Assembly: GCA_014898415.1 (NCBI GenBank)
Contig: RCTD01000001.1
Span: forward strand, 3,038,001-3,102,000
Length of the DNA stretch: 64,000 bases
Origin: Stromatinia cepivora
Taxonomy: Eukaryota; Ascomycota; Leotiomycetes; Helotiales; Sclerotiniaceae
Direction of reading: 5' to 3'
Shown: positions 48,569-58,998 of the stretch, piece after piece
How the letters are laid out: each line of letters starts with the position of its first letter
Numbering within the stretch: the first letter of the stretch is position 1
The notes under the pieces: generated by a model
Seen by the model: the letters and a program-made list of their open reading frames with translations, nothing else
What the model was told of the DNA's origin: nothing
The model's database searches: none
Position numbers and translations under genes: made by a program

Positions 48569-48852
48569 CAGGGTAAACTTGATAATTAGGTTCTATATTC
48601 TAACATTAGTCTTTCACACTAGACATTAGTACTCAACTGATAGGACCCCGTCAATTTATCCACGTTCCGGTTTCGTCTTCTCGGGCTAAGTGGCGTGTAT
48701 AATACACAATGATGATAGTTCCCCCGACTAAGTGATATCCAATCCAAAAGATTTCTTCAGAATTAAAGATCACAATGTTGGTGGCTGATCACATATAGAA
48801 GAATCCACTGGCCAATTGAACGCCTAAGCCTATCATTAGGGTACATGCTATT

Positions 48853-49257
48853 GAGCCGCCGGGGGCTTAGCGAAGCATATTTCTACACCAAAAGTCATCT
48901 ATTTCAAAAATCTATATAAATCCAAAAAATAATTATATATACTTCAAGCTTTAGGAAATAATAGAAATTCATCGAAAATCTAATATTTTGATTTTATATT
49001 TTGATATCCCAAAATAAATTATTTGAAAGCTTAAAATACATCTAAAACCAATTTTTTACAATACTATAACTTTAATTATTTTCTTTTTAATCAATGAAAC
49101 AAAATGAAATTTTCTTTTTGATATACAATTATTAATTAAATAAATCTTTATTTCAATTTCGAATATCGAATCTATATATCAAATAATTGAATTAATATAT
49201 ATTTTTAAAAAGATTGATTTTTGGTGATGAAAACTTATGAAAGCTTGGGCCCGGCCC
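48853..49257. mobile_element. MITE-like inverted-repeat element, AT-rich (about 405 bp)
   Basis: A GC-rich edge (GAGCCGCCGGGGG) leads into very AT-rich DNA and ends with another GC-rich edge (GGGCCCGGCCC). Read inward from both ends, the two flanks match as inverted repeats: left CACCAAAAGTCATCTATTTC against right-end complement CACCAAAAATCAATCTTTTT, with further similarity for about 70 bp. There is no ORF inside. This fits a non-autonomous terminal-inverted-repeat element, later AT-biased by RIP-like mutation. I found no clear target duplication, so the ends are approximate. Confidence 0.6.
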
Positions 49258-49973
49258 TTCTTCAAAGACTAGCCCGAGTATACGTCCAATAGGAGGACAA
49301 GATACATGCGGAGTACAGTGATTCAAAGATGCAACTTCACCTCATCATACCCACCAATGATTTTTGAAAATTATGAATCTCTGGCATATCCAGATGTGCA
49401 ACAAATACAAAAGAATGCTGAATATCATATGAGGTGATTATTATTGGTAGTAAATATATATTATGATACAGATTTCACTTAATGTTCCTTAGTTGATGGA
49501 CTTGTAAAAGTCAAGAATTGATAGAAAGTAGTCGTAGAAAATTGAATATCGGGAGAGGATAGATAGGTTGAACGAACACCTAGGGAATGAGAGGGCACAA
49601 AGCTAAAAAGTTTGACAGAGTTTCATTTCCCATCGAAGAAGGAACCGGTCTCTCTTCAACTCCACATAAATTCCTACCTACCTCCTTCCCTCTATAAAAT
49701 CCAAACCATATAGACTCTGATTAATCTCCTAGGTGAATCAACTTGATATAAAATAGCTTTTCATTAGACCCCCGCTAAATAAAACAAATAATAATACAAT
49801 GATTTTAAATCCAACTCCAACCAAATCACCTCTCCCAAATCAGCAAAATTGTCATCAATCATTAGATAAGTTCGCCGTTATCATCACAGCAAATCAATGA
49901 ACAATGCAAGAATCAAATTAGACATTCTCTCGTCCTACCCCATATGACAAGCTGAGTATTACTCCCGTGTCAA
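49258..49973. other. Intergenic region 3' of Ku80
   Basis: About 700 bp without coding signal, between the MITE-like element and the Ku80 stop codon. It includes a pyrimidine-rich stretch near 49660-49700. Confidence 0.6.
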
Positions 49974-52460
49974 TTATGCTTTTCCGCGATTAGGGAGCTC
50001 CCCCGTACCCAAATTATAGAACTGCATTCATGGTCAGTCATAACACGTCCCCCAATGTAAAAGGAGCCAAAATGCACAAACCTGTCTAACTTCATCCTCT
50101 GTCCTTTTGGTATTGCCCGATTCACCCGCATGAATCAATCCTAATTTATCCTTCCTCACAACATCAAACCAAAACATCCTATCAAAATCTTCATTTTGAA
50201 GTTGCTTCTTAAATTTCTCAATGAAGTTATTGTAGACTTCCGGTTCGATCAGATCAATCAATTCGGTTCTCATAGTCCTCAAATACTCTCCAGCCTGCGC
50301 CCAGGTAGAATTTCCCGTACTTCGTTTGAGCAGTGTGCGGACAGTATCGCCCATTTCTCGGGTAACTTTGGTGACGTTCTCGGTGGAATCGGTGCCTGCA
50401 AGTGCTCGCTTGAATTCTGGGATTGCGTTGTCTACGGTGATCTTTTGGCGCTTTTCTCGACCGAGAAGAGCTTCTACATCGAGACCGGAAAGAGGTTTGA
50501 CGACTTCTCGGTTGCGTTTGGCTTTAGTTGTCGCGGGGACTGGAAAATTATTAGCCAGAAGAAACCCAGGTGGGGTTTGGGGAGCCATTACCTTTCTTGA
50601 CATCAGCTGTTTCGATCAATTTCGTGAGCTGGCTACTTGATTTGTCGACAAGCTCGGTAGGGGGGTGTGACCATTTTATTAGAACATCAGGAGGTGGAGG
50701 TACACCTTCATCTGGCTTGACAGCACGTCTGCGTATGGCTTGATTGATACGATGAAGCACAGGAGAGTAAGTATCTTCGATGGCCATGTATTCCGCTAGA
50801 TCGCTATGCAAAGTTAATCTTATGCCCATGGTGATAATAGATTGCTCTTACCCTGCTTCATCCTTTCCAGCTGTCGATAAATCCATACTATCAACGAAAC
50901 TGCTCATTACGGCTTTCAAGTCTTTGCTCGGAAGATTTTTGTGCTTCTCCATTAGACCGCCGGAGCTATTGAAAACCTTATCTAGTGGCGCGAATCGATA
51001 ACTTCGTACATCTTCAGCAAATGGAAGAGGCACATCAATAAGGCCCTCTAAATCGGGTTCTATGAATGGAGCAAGAATTACAATCAGTGGATCCGCTCCA
51101 TCTTTCTTGACGATTCTGGCGACAGCACAAGAATCCAGCTCATGGAGAGCACGAACAAAAGATGATAATGCCATTCGTGCCTTTTCGTTTGTCTTTTGAG
51201 GAATAGTGATGCAACTTTCTCCCATATTGAGATATCTCTCGTACTAAAGAAGTCAGGTTAGATAAAGGGTGTGTGGAACGTACATGTGCTTACATCGTTG
51301 GGCACAAATCCAATGATTGAGAAATCCTTTATTGCCGGAAGCTTTGTGACACCTTCGTCCGCTTGACTAATATGAACAATAGTGCTACCATATTCATAAC
51401 CCTTTTCCAGATCATCTCGTTCGACATCTCTCTTACCGCCGGGAGCGGTTGGATCATTGACTTTATAAGTCCTTGTCTGTTTGACTGAGGTAAGATCATC
51501 AGCATCCAGCAGTTCCACCTCACACGGTTCATCTACCACCGTTTCAACATAACTCCTTGCGGAAACAGGTTTGGCTTGATGTGTTTTGAAGTATCGAGCA
51601 ACATCTATCGATACAGCTGTTTCGGGATATTTCGTCGGATCTCCTAAAGTGAGTGGTCCTGTGTAAGTATTATACTCTCTTGTGACTTTGACTACAGGTG
51701 TTGCGAGGGCTTCGATGGCTTCCACTGTAGTACCAAATATCCCGTCTGAGCAACCTTCTGTGAAAGATTTCAGAAGCTTCTCATTTTCGGCCTAGCAATA
51801 ATTAGTTTTGCAAGAAAGAGATCAGAGAACGTGGTAAATGCACCTTGGCCAAATCTTTATCCTCCTCCTTGAACCCAAATTCCGCATCATCAAAGTCAAC
51901 CCCTCTAGTTTCATATCAGCAAGTAAGCTCAACATACGAAAAGCGACTTACATTACGACGAGTTTTATATCGTTTTTGCTGATTTCCTTGGCAATATCAT
52001 CAAGCTCCTCGCCATGCATGAACCCCTTCCCATCAGTAACCAAAACAATCTTCCTAGCATATTTACCCGGCTTTCCAGACTTCAACGTAGTATGCCCTTT
52101 AATCATTTCCATCGCAACAACAACTGCCGATATAGCATCTCCAGCATCAGTACCACTTGGTTTAATAACCTCTTGCATTTCCTCCAAATCTGTCATCTGG
52201 AATTGCCCAAGAGGCTTCAATACAGATATATTCTCATATCCCTCTTCTCCACCGCTATGTAAATCGTTCTTCGTATCATCAGTACGAAATCCAACAATAC
52301 CAACACCATCAGTCTTGCGATCAGTAGACATCGTCAACGTGATTTTATCCCATACGTATCGCATGCCATATTCGAGATCAGTTTCCTCGCGTCCATTATG
52401 GCATTCTCCGAGAGTTTTACCTAGGTCGACGACGTAGACTGTTGCTTGTTTTTCGGTCAT
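49974..52460 (-). CDS. KU80: Ku80 DNA-end-binding subunit (725 aa, seven exons)
   Basis: Exons 52460-51952, 51904-51844, 51791-51294, 51243-50852, 50803-50592, 50539-50082 and 50021-49974. The N-terminal vWA-like domain starts MTEKQATVYVVDLGKTLGEC and includes ARKIVLVTDGKGF and KLVVIGVDFDDAEFGFKEED. The Ku core beta-barrel follows, with EKGYEYGSTIVHISQADEG and FSIIGFVPNDYERYLNMGES. The C-terminal arm (SDLAEYMAIEDTYSPVLHRI) and the C-terminal helical region, ending FYNLGTGELPNRGKA, complete it. 725 residues is normal for filamentous fungi. With Ku70 it binds DNA ends in non-homologous end joining and at telomeres. The last exon has 16 codons including stop. Confidence 0.96.
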
Positions 52461-52798
52461 GATGTGAGAGCTTGGGTTGAGTCTTTACATGAGATAGAAT
52501 CCTAAGCAGAAGGAGGTTGAATTGGAATCAAAGAGGACTTCAATCGCGGTTCCAAACGGAGTGATCAGGCAGACGCGCCCTGGATCCACAAAAGTTCAAA
52601 GAAAGCGCGATATCACGTGAAACGGACCTCGGCGTTTCGCAACATCTTGTAAAATGAAGCCATCATCGTGCGATAGATTGATATCAGACCATCTACTTCT
52701 ACTTCTGAATTCGAATTGCCACTTTCATACAACATTTGTTGTCGTTACATACACAATACCATAAACTTCCCATCCATTCCTACAATCAAATATTCAAA
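52461..52798. promoter_or_regulatory. Shared divergent promoter (KU80 / TMEM205-like), with CACGTG E-box
   Basis: 338 bp between divergent ATGs. A perfect CACGTG lies at 52614-52619, and an ACGCGCC stretch at about 52572-52578 partly matches the MluI cell-cycle box. Either could serve both genes. Functional assignment is inference. Confidence 0.5.
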
Positions 52799-53513
52799 AT
52801 GCCAGACCTCTCAATCCTCAAAACCCCCGCTCCATACCACATCATAACGTATGTCCCGGCCCCTCCATCCCCCTCATCCACCCACCTAACACCCCTTCTT
52901 CTAGCTACGGAACCCTCTTCGGCACCCAATTTTTCCAATCCTTCATCAACGGCATCGTAGCCTACAAATCACTTCCTCGACCCCAATTTTCCATCCTCCA
53001 ACAAAATCTCTTCCCCATTTACTTTGGCATCCAAACTGCGCTTCCAGCCGTCCTAGCTATCACTTATCCGGGCTCGCGCACACATCTCGGGACTGTTTCT
53101 GGGATTTCGGGAACGCTTGCGGAGGTCAATAGATGGAGTGTGTTGGTGCCATTGGCTACGATGTTTGTGACGGGATTGGCGAATTTGGTGGTTATTGGGC
53201 CAGCTACTACGAGGATTATGATGGAGAGAAAACATCAGGGTAGGTTTTTTCTGAGTGGATTTTGGGCACAGACTAGAGGATGGTGAAGAATAAGGAGGGG
53301 CATTTGGGGAAATGATATGAAAAGAGGCTAACTATCATATTTACAGAAACAAAAGATGGAAAGAAATCCTATGACGCATCACCACATTCAAGAGAAATGC
53401 AAAGGTTAAACAAGGCATTTGGGGAAATGCATGGGGCTTCCTCGTTGGTGAATTTGGTATCTTTCCTTGCTACGATGTGGTATGGTGTTTCGCTTGCAGA
53501 GAGATTGCAATAG
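52799..53513 (+). CDS. TMEM205-like (DUF4149) membrane protein (183 aa)
   Basis: Exons 52799-52848, 52905-53239 and 53347-53513. The start MPDLSILKTPAPYHIIT leads into YGTLFGTQFFQSFINGIVAY, where the FGTQFFQSF block is the hallmark of the DUF4149/TMEM205 family. PRPQFSILQQNLFPIYFGIQ and VLVPLATMFVTGLANLVVIG follow, with IGPATTRIMMERKHQE and a final SLVNLVSFLATMWYGVSLAE. Four hydrophobic segments are expected. The family is poorly characterised; the human member has been linked to cisplatin tolerance, but no fungal role can be read here. Confidence 0.92.
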
Positions 53514-54033
53514 ATGAACATACAACTTCCAAGCCCGTGGGTGATGAGCCAAATTTGAAGTATTAGCACATAAGCAGTTGTAAATAGCTGGAAGAGGGGT
53601 GGATAAAAATGTTGGGCCTTATAGGATGTTGAAAGCTGCCGAACTTACCCCATGATTCTCCAGGATGGGTTTGTGTAATCATAATCTGAAGAACTGGATG
53701 AGCAAGGAACGGGTTGGTTGTGCCGGGAAAACCAGTACTTGTGAAGATATCATTAGTGATCACAGTGTGCCCTCTGAAACTGATACATCTTAATTGCTTC
53801 TAACCTAACACTGAATACAGCTACCTATCCACAAAAAGCAAATTATTCATGTATCAACTGAGAAGGCAAACATATTCCTACAAACTCCCATATCCCAAGC
53901 CACCTACAAATCTGGTATTCATAGGCTATCGAGCCAAATCCTCCCACCCGATTACCAATTGCGATTGTCACACTGAAAGTGTAACAACACACCAAATTCC
54001 CCATGTAATTTACAACGGCAAGCTTATTACCTC

Positions 54034-57000
54034 TCATGCATATTTGCGCAACTATTTCAGATATCAGTAAGTGGACACTTTTCAAAGGGACAAAAAGAAG
54101 AAGACTTACATCGAGCGTCAAAGTTTTCGAACTATTGACCTCCTGATCTCTGAAAACACCAACCAAACTCTCACTTCCCTGAAACAACCCCGTCTTCAAA
54201 CTAATGACGATAAATTGCATTCCAGGCCCCGCGTGCTCCTTGATATAATTTCTAATTTTCTCCACGTTTGCATTGTCAAGAGCAGCATCAACTTCATCTA
54301 AGACGAAAAATGGAGAAGGTTGATAACTATGAACTGCGAACAATAAAGCCAAGGCTGCCATAGTCTTCTCACCACCGGATAGATGTTCCATGTCACGGAA
54401 ACGTTTGAGTGGTGGCATGGCATGGTATTTGATTCCAGAGAGATACGGTGCATCGCTGTCTTCAATATCAAGATATGCCTGACCGCCGAGAGGGAAAGTT
54501 GCTGAGCGTGTAAGATCTTTGTAAACGTGAGAGATTTGCTCGGAAATATGTGCGAAAGCTTTGTTGAAGCGATCATATCGTTTCTCTTTGATTTCGTTGA
54601 AAGCATCACGAGTAGCTTTTGCAGCGTCGCGAGCGGCGGTGAAGTCCTTGTCAGTATCTCTGAGGCGTGTCTCGACAACATCCAGTCGCTCGATTGCGCG
54701 CATATTAGGATTGAGTTTCTCAAGTTCTGAGTTGAGGTTAGAAATATTTTCTTGCAGTTGCTCCTCAATATCTTCATCATCGGGCTGTTTCGTATTAGCA
54801 TGTGCATTTTGACATATTGCGAGTCACTTACGTTTTTCAACTCATCACGAAGCTTATCAAAGTCAACGTATATGCCGTAATCGTTGATCATCTCTTCAGG
54901 AACTTGGTCACCTTCATCAACATCCATGGTGTCGGGATCCTCTTGTTGAAAGCTTTCGTTCGCAGGGAGACTATCCAAAGATTTTGACCCTGCTGCCAAT
55001 GGAATGGCTATTTGTTCCATCTTGCAGCGTCGCAACAGAGCATATCGATTCGCGCTAGTCCGCTGAGCTACTGTCTCCAGAGTTGTGATGGATTTTGTAC
55101 GCTCATCAATTCCCTTGCTCGCTTTTTGTAGGTCGTGCCTTGCGACGTTGACTTTATCGGTTTTAGCCGCGAGCTTTTCCTTTTGTTTTTGAAGGGCATC
55201 CTCGAATTCTGTAACAGCTGCTCGGTCTACATCGATTGCCTGTGCAAGTGTTTCTTTTTCTGCTTCATACTCCTCGATGTCGGATTCAAGCTTTTCAATG
55301 TTGTTCTTAAGGTTGGCCAGACGGTTCTTAATATCGGCCAGATAATTGTCTTCCCAGGTTACCTGGCTTTTCAATGTTCGTTTTTGTTTCTCGAACTCAT
55401 TCTTTTTCTCCAAGGCCTCTTGCTCGAGGCTGCCTTGCTGTGCTTCATAGTCTCTAATATTCGAGTAATCCGTTCTCTTGCAGAAATCAGCGAAGATCTT
55501 GTCCGCAACCTTTGCGATAGCCCGTTGAAACTCCTCCACCTTCCGCCGGAGCTTTTCAACTTCAGCTCTCTTTTCTTCGTACTTGGGCTCCACGTCCTCT
55601 AATTGGCGGTGTTCATGCTTTAGCTTTTTTTGTTCGCTGGCAATGTTCTTCTCGAATTCGGCCAATTCATTCTGCTCGTAAGTAGCCTTTTGGTTTAGAT
55701 TGTTGATAGCGTTCGCCAACTGTTCCTCCTCTCCCGTTCTTTTCTTACTGGCATCGAGAGCCCTGATCTCGCGATCGTACTTCTCGGCCATAGCCTTGAG
55801 CTTATCCATCTCGGCATCACCGAATGCGCGCTTGTTACCACGACCATCAGGAACACGACCACCAGTGATATTACCAGCTTTGGCGATCATTACACCATCC
55901 AGAGTGACAGCCTTCACTTGGAGCTTCTTCCGATAACATATGTCCTTGGCTGTTGCAATATCATCACAGACAATTGAGCTTCCACATGCGTAAGACATAG
56001 CTCTCTCGACAGATGAATCAAAATCAATCGTATCAATAGTCAGTCGGGCTTTGGCTAATCCTTTCAACGAAGAGTTTGTTGCGTTGACCTTGATATTATC
56101 TAAAGGAATGAAAGTCATTGGTGGTTTTTTGCCATCTTTCAGGTACTGCACGCACTCAGTGCCAGTCTTCTCCGTGTCGACAACGATGGAGTCAAAGTCC
56201 CGGCCAAGAGCCGTGCTTACTGCTTCTTCGAATTTCTTCTGCTTTGGCTTGCAAAGGTCGCCAATGCGCCCTTTCACTCCCGGGAATATTCGTTTGATTT
56301 CGGTTATGGTTTCCTTGACTCTTCTTTCCTTTTCGCTCTCTCTTCGACCATATTCACCCTCTCTAATCTGTTTGTAAATCTCCTGGAGTTTCTCTTCAAG
56401 GTCAGTCTTCAATTGGTTGTAACGAACACGTTCCGACTGAAGGGAGTTATGCTCTTTTTTCTTGGCATTTCTATCCCTGGTTGTCTCGGCAATTGACTCC
56501 TTGAGATTGTCCCTTCGTCTTACGCTGGTGTCTAGCTCACTTTGAAGCTTATCTACCGAAGCCTGCGCGGCCTCCATCTTGCCTTTCAAGCTATTCGCCG
56601 TAACTTCGTCTGTTTTCAGTTGGCGGACCAGATTATCTAGTTTGGCCTGGTCCTCAGATGTCTTCTTGACGACTTCGGATTTGAGCTTCTGGTACTCCTT
56701 GAAATCATCGTCGCTCAACTGTTTTCCCTGTTTCTTGAGGGTTTCCTGCCACTGGACCTCGAATTGTTTCTGTGCCTTCTCAACTAACGCGAGGTCCTTT
56801 TTGAGCTTCGCAATATCCTTAGACTTGTCGTCCCGGTCTCCTGTGACGAGGGCCGCCTTCCTTCTTAGCATTTCGATTTCAGATGTGACGGCCTTGATTT
56901 TCTCATCAAACGGTACCAAGTGAACTTCCTTCTCCTCAATCTCCTTTTCCTTCCGCTTGATGTTTCGCTCTATCCTGCTGGCATCCTTACTAACTTTAGC

Positions 57001-58025
57001 CTGTTCTGCTCTCGCCGCGTCCAAGTTACTCTGATACTTTTCCACGCCACGGCGGTACTCCTTCAAATTTTCCTGATGTTCCTGAATGCTAGCGCTTGAC
57101 TCGTCCATGACTCGTTGAAAGTGGTACAATTTCCATAAGATGTGTTCGACAATGGCGTCATCCTTTTCCACTACTTTTTTCTGGAAAGCTTCAGCTTCTT
57201 TCTTTTGCTCTTGATATTGCTTAATTTCGGAATTGATGCCACGTCTACGGTGGAGGCTGTAATTTTGCTCATCTGCTGCCTTCTCCGCCTCATCCTGCAA
57301 TCTTTCATATTCTGCTTTGTACTCCAGACTGCCAGATATTTGTTCAATGAGGCGGGTCAAGTCTTTTGGTGATTGGGACGCAATAGCTTCAACATCTCCT
57401 TGGAAAACCAAAAAGTTTCGAGCTTTGATCAGGATATTTTCGGATTCTAGGGCATCATTGTATGCTTGTGCGGTGACGACACGGTCATTGATACGATATT
57501 CACTGGCACCTTGGTTTGTAATTGAACGCTTCCATTTTTGTTCCTCGCCTTGATCATCCTCATAAACAGCCATAACCCATGCGCTTTTGGGATCATTACG
57601 CGCTGGTTTCTGAGATTGTGATTCCCCATCTGAACCTTCTCCATCTCCGTTCGCATGTCCATTGGCAGCTGGGTCAACCGCGGATCCATCATCGTTGATT
57701 TTCGAGGTTTTCAACACTCTTCCGCGGTATACGAGATCCCGTAACTGTGCAGATCGTAAATGAGATGACTTGATGCCCAGAACGAAAGAGATCGCGTCCA
57801 TCCTGTCACCTAAATTAGCAGTTTTCAGAAGGAAACTTGCGGATCACGTACGAATTGGATTTGCCGGAGCCATTAGGACCGATTATAGAAGTGAAATATG
57901 AATCCCCAAACAGGAGAACATGGTGGCCCTTATAGGACTTGAAATCTGCATATAATCAGCTAAGGCAATAGCATAAATAGTGCGACCAGCTTACTGAAAA
58001 GTTCAAGACGTTGAAGTTTTCCCAT
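54034..58025 (-). CDS. SMC1: Cohesin subunit SMC1 (1262 aa, five exons)
   Basis: Exons 58025-57995, 57945-57852, 57802-54832, 54784-54110 and 54051-54034. The N-terminal head starts MGKLQRLELFNFKSYKGHHV with Walker A GPNGSGKS at residues 33-40 and FVLGIKSSHLRSAQLRDLVY, diagnostic of SMC1. Long coiled coils flank the hinge (VKGRIGDLCKPKQKKFEEAV ... NITGGRVPDGRGNKRAF). The C-terminal head has the signature LSGGEKTMAALALLF and Walker B FFVLDEVDAALDN. The last exon is only 18 nt (LRKYA plus stop). It forms the cohesin ring with SMC3 for sister-chromatid cohesion. Two perfect ACGCGT boxes precede the ATG. Confidence 0.97.
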
Positions 58026-58035
58026 CTTGACTTAT

Positions 58036-58041
58036 ACGCGT
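58036..58041. promoter_or_regulatory. ACGCGT (MluI cell-cycle box) proximal to SMC1
   Basis: Perfect palindromic ACGCGT 11 bp upstream of the SMC1 ATG. In yeasts this is the MBF (Mbp1/Res) site driving G1/S transcription, including cohesin genes. That it is used here is inference. Confidence 0.5.
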
Positions 58042-58058
58042 TGATCGCAGCGGGGTGC

Positions 58059-58064
58059 ACGCGT
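58059..58064. promoter_or_regulatory. Second ACGCGT box upstream of SMC1
   Basis: A second perfect ACGCGT 23 bp from the first. Paired boxes are a common MBF arrangement. I noticed no other ACGCGT outside this promoter while reading the window, but did not count systematically. Confidence 0.5.
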
Positions 58065-58998
58065 TAGGGAAGAACAGTAACCGCGAGAACAAGATCCAGC
58101 TACGAATAAACGTAGATGATTAGTTGTGATGGATTGATTGGACCTCCAAAGCGGTCCGAAATACGCCTAGGATGATCGGATGGGGTTGAAAAGAGGAGTG
58201 GTTATGAATGCCTCCAACTTCAACTTTCCCAGCTGCTCAGCATCACAAAAAGTCGCGGACGCGAATTATGGATCACATGACATCAAAGGGAATTGCGTTT
58301 CATAGTTGCAACTGGTCAACGTACCGTACATGATAAGATAAGTTCCAACATTCATATCGGACAAACGTAATTGAAGTAGCAGTGACGAAATGTGTTCCCC
58401 AGATCAACTTCAATGCTTGATTGGTGGCAGTGGCGGTTCCAAGGCCTGGACCAAAAAAAAAAGTTATGAGTGCTGTACACAATATTTTACTTTTTATTTG
58501 AGACAGACAACGAATATAACAAGATAAAAAGTAAGAAAGTATTTAAAAAGATATTTTCACCATTTTCACCATTTTCATCCTTCATATTTTATCCCTCCAA
58601 TATAATCTGAAGAACAACAATAAAGAATCTCTTGTGATCAAGCAAAAATTCACCAGATTCGAGATAGTCTGTTTACATCTCCATATCAGCATCCAACCAC
58701 ATTGCTCGAAGCAAGCACGACCTTACTTCCTTTAACGTCAATCGGTCCAAAACAAGACCCTTCTATTTGAGGGGTTCATTTCGAGTCAAGAGAACCTACG
58801 CACCTAATTGCTCTTCAATAACGTATTATCTTTCGCCATTCGTTCATGTGCGTCGACTAGACTAAACAGCGGTTATCACTACCTAGACCTTCTTGAAGAG
58901 TTGTTTACCCTCAGCACTCCCATTTCTTGTGAGTTGCTCCCATTGTCGTTATCCATTTGTGACATTTGGTGCATAGCACAAGTTCTATCTACGGACAG
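58065..58998. promoter_or_regulatory. Divergent promoter and leader (SMC1 / GPC1-like)
   Basis: About 930 bp with a GACGCGAA stretch near 58258, a poly-A run near 58452, and pyrimidine/A-rich leader sequence before the GPC1-like start. No supported ORF. Confidence 0.5.

Noticed and set aside
54561..57553. Many plus-strand Ser/Leu/Phe-rich frames in the SMC1 region
   Set aside because: Antisense of long Lys/Glu-rich coiled-coil coding sequence, which creates such shadows systematically.
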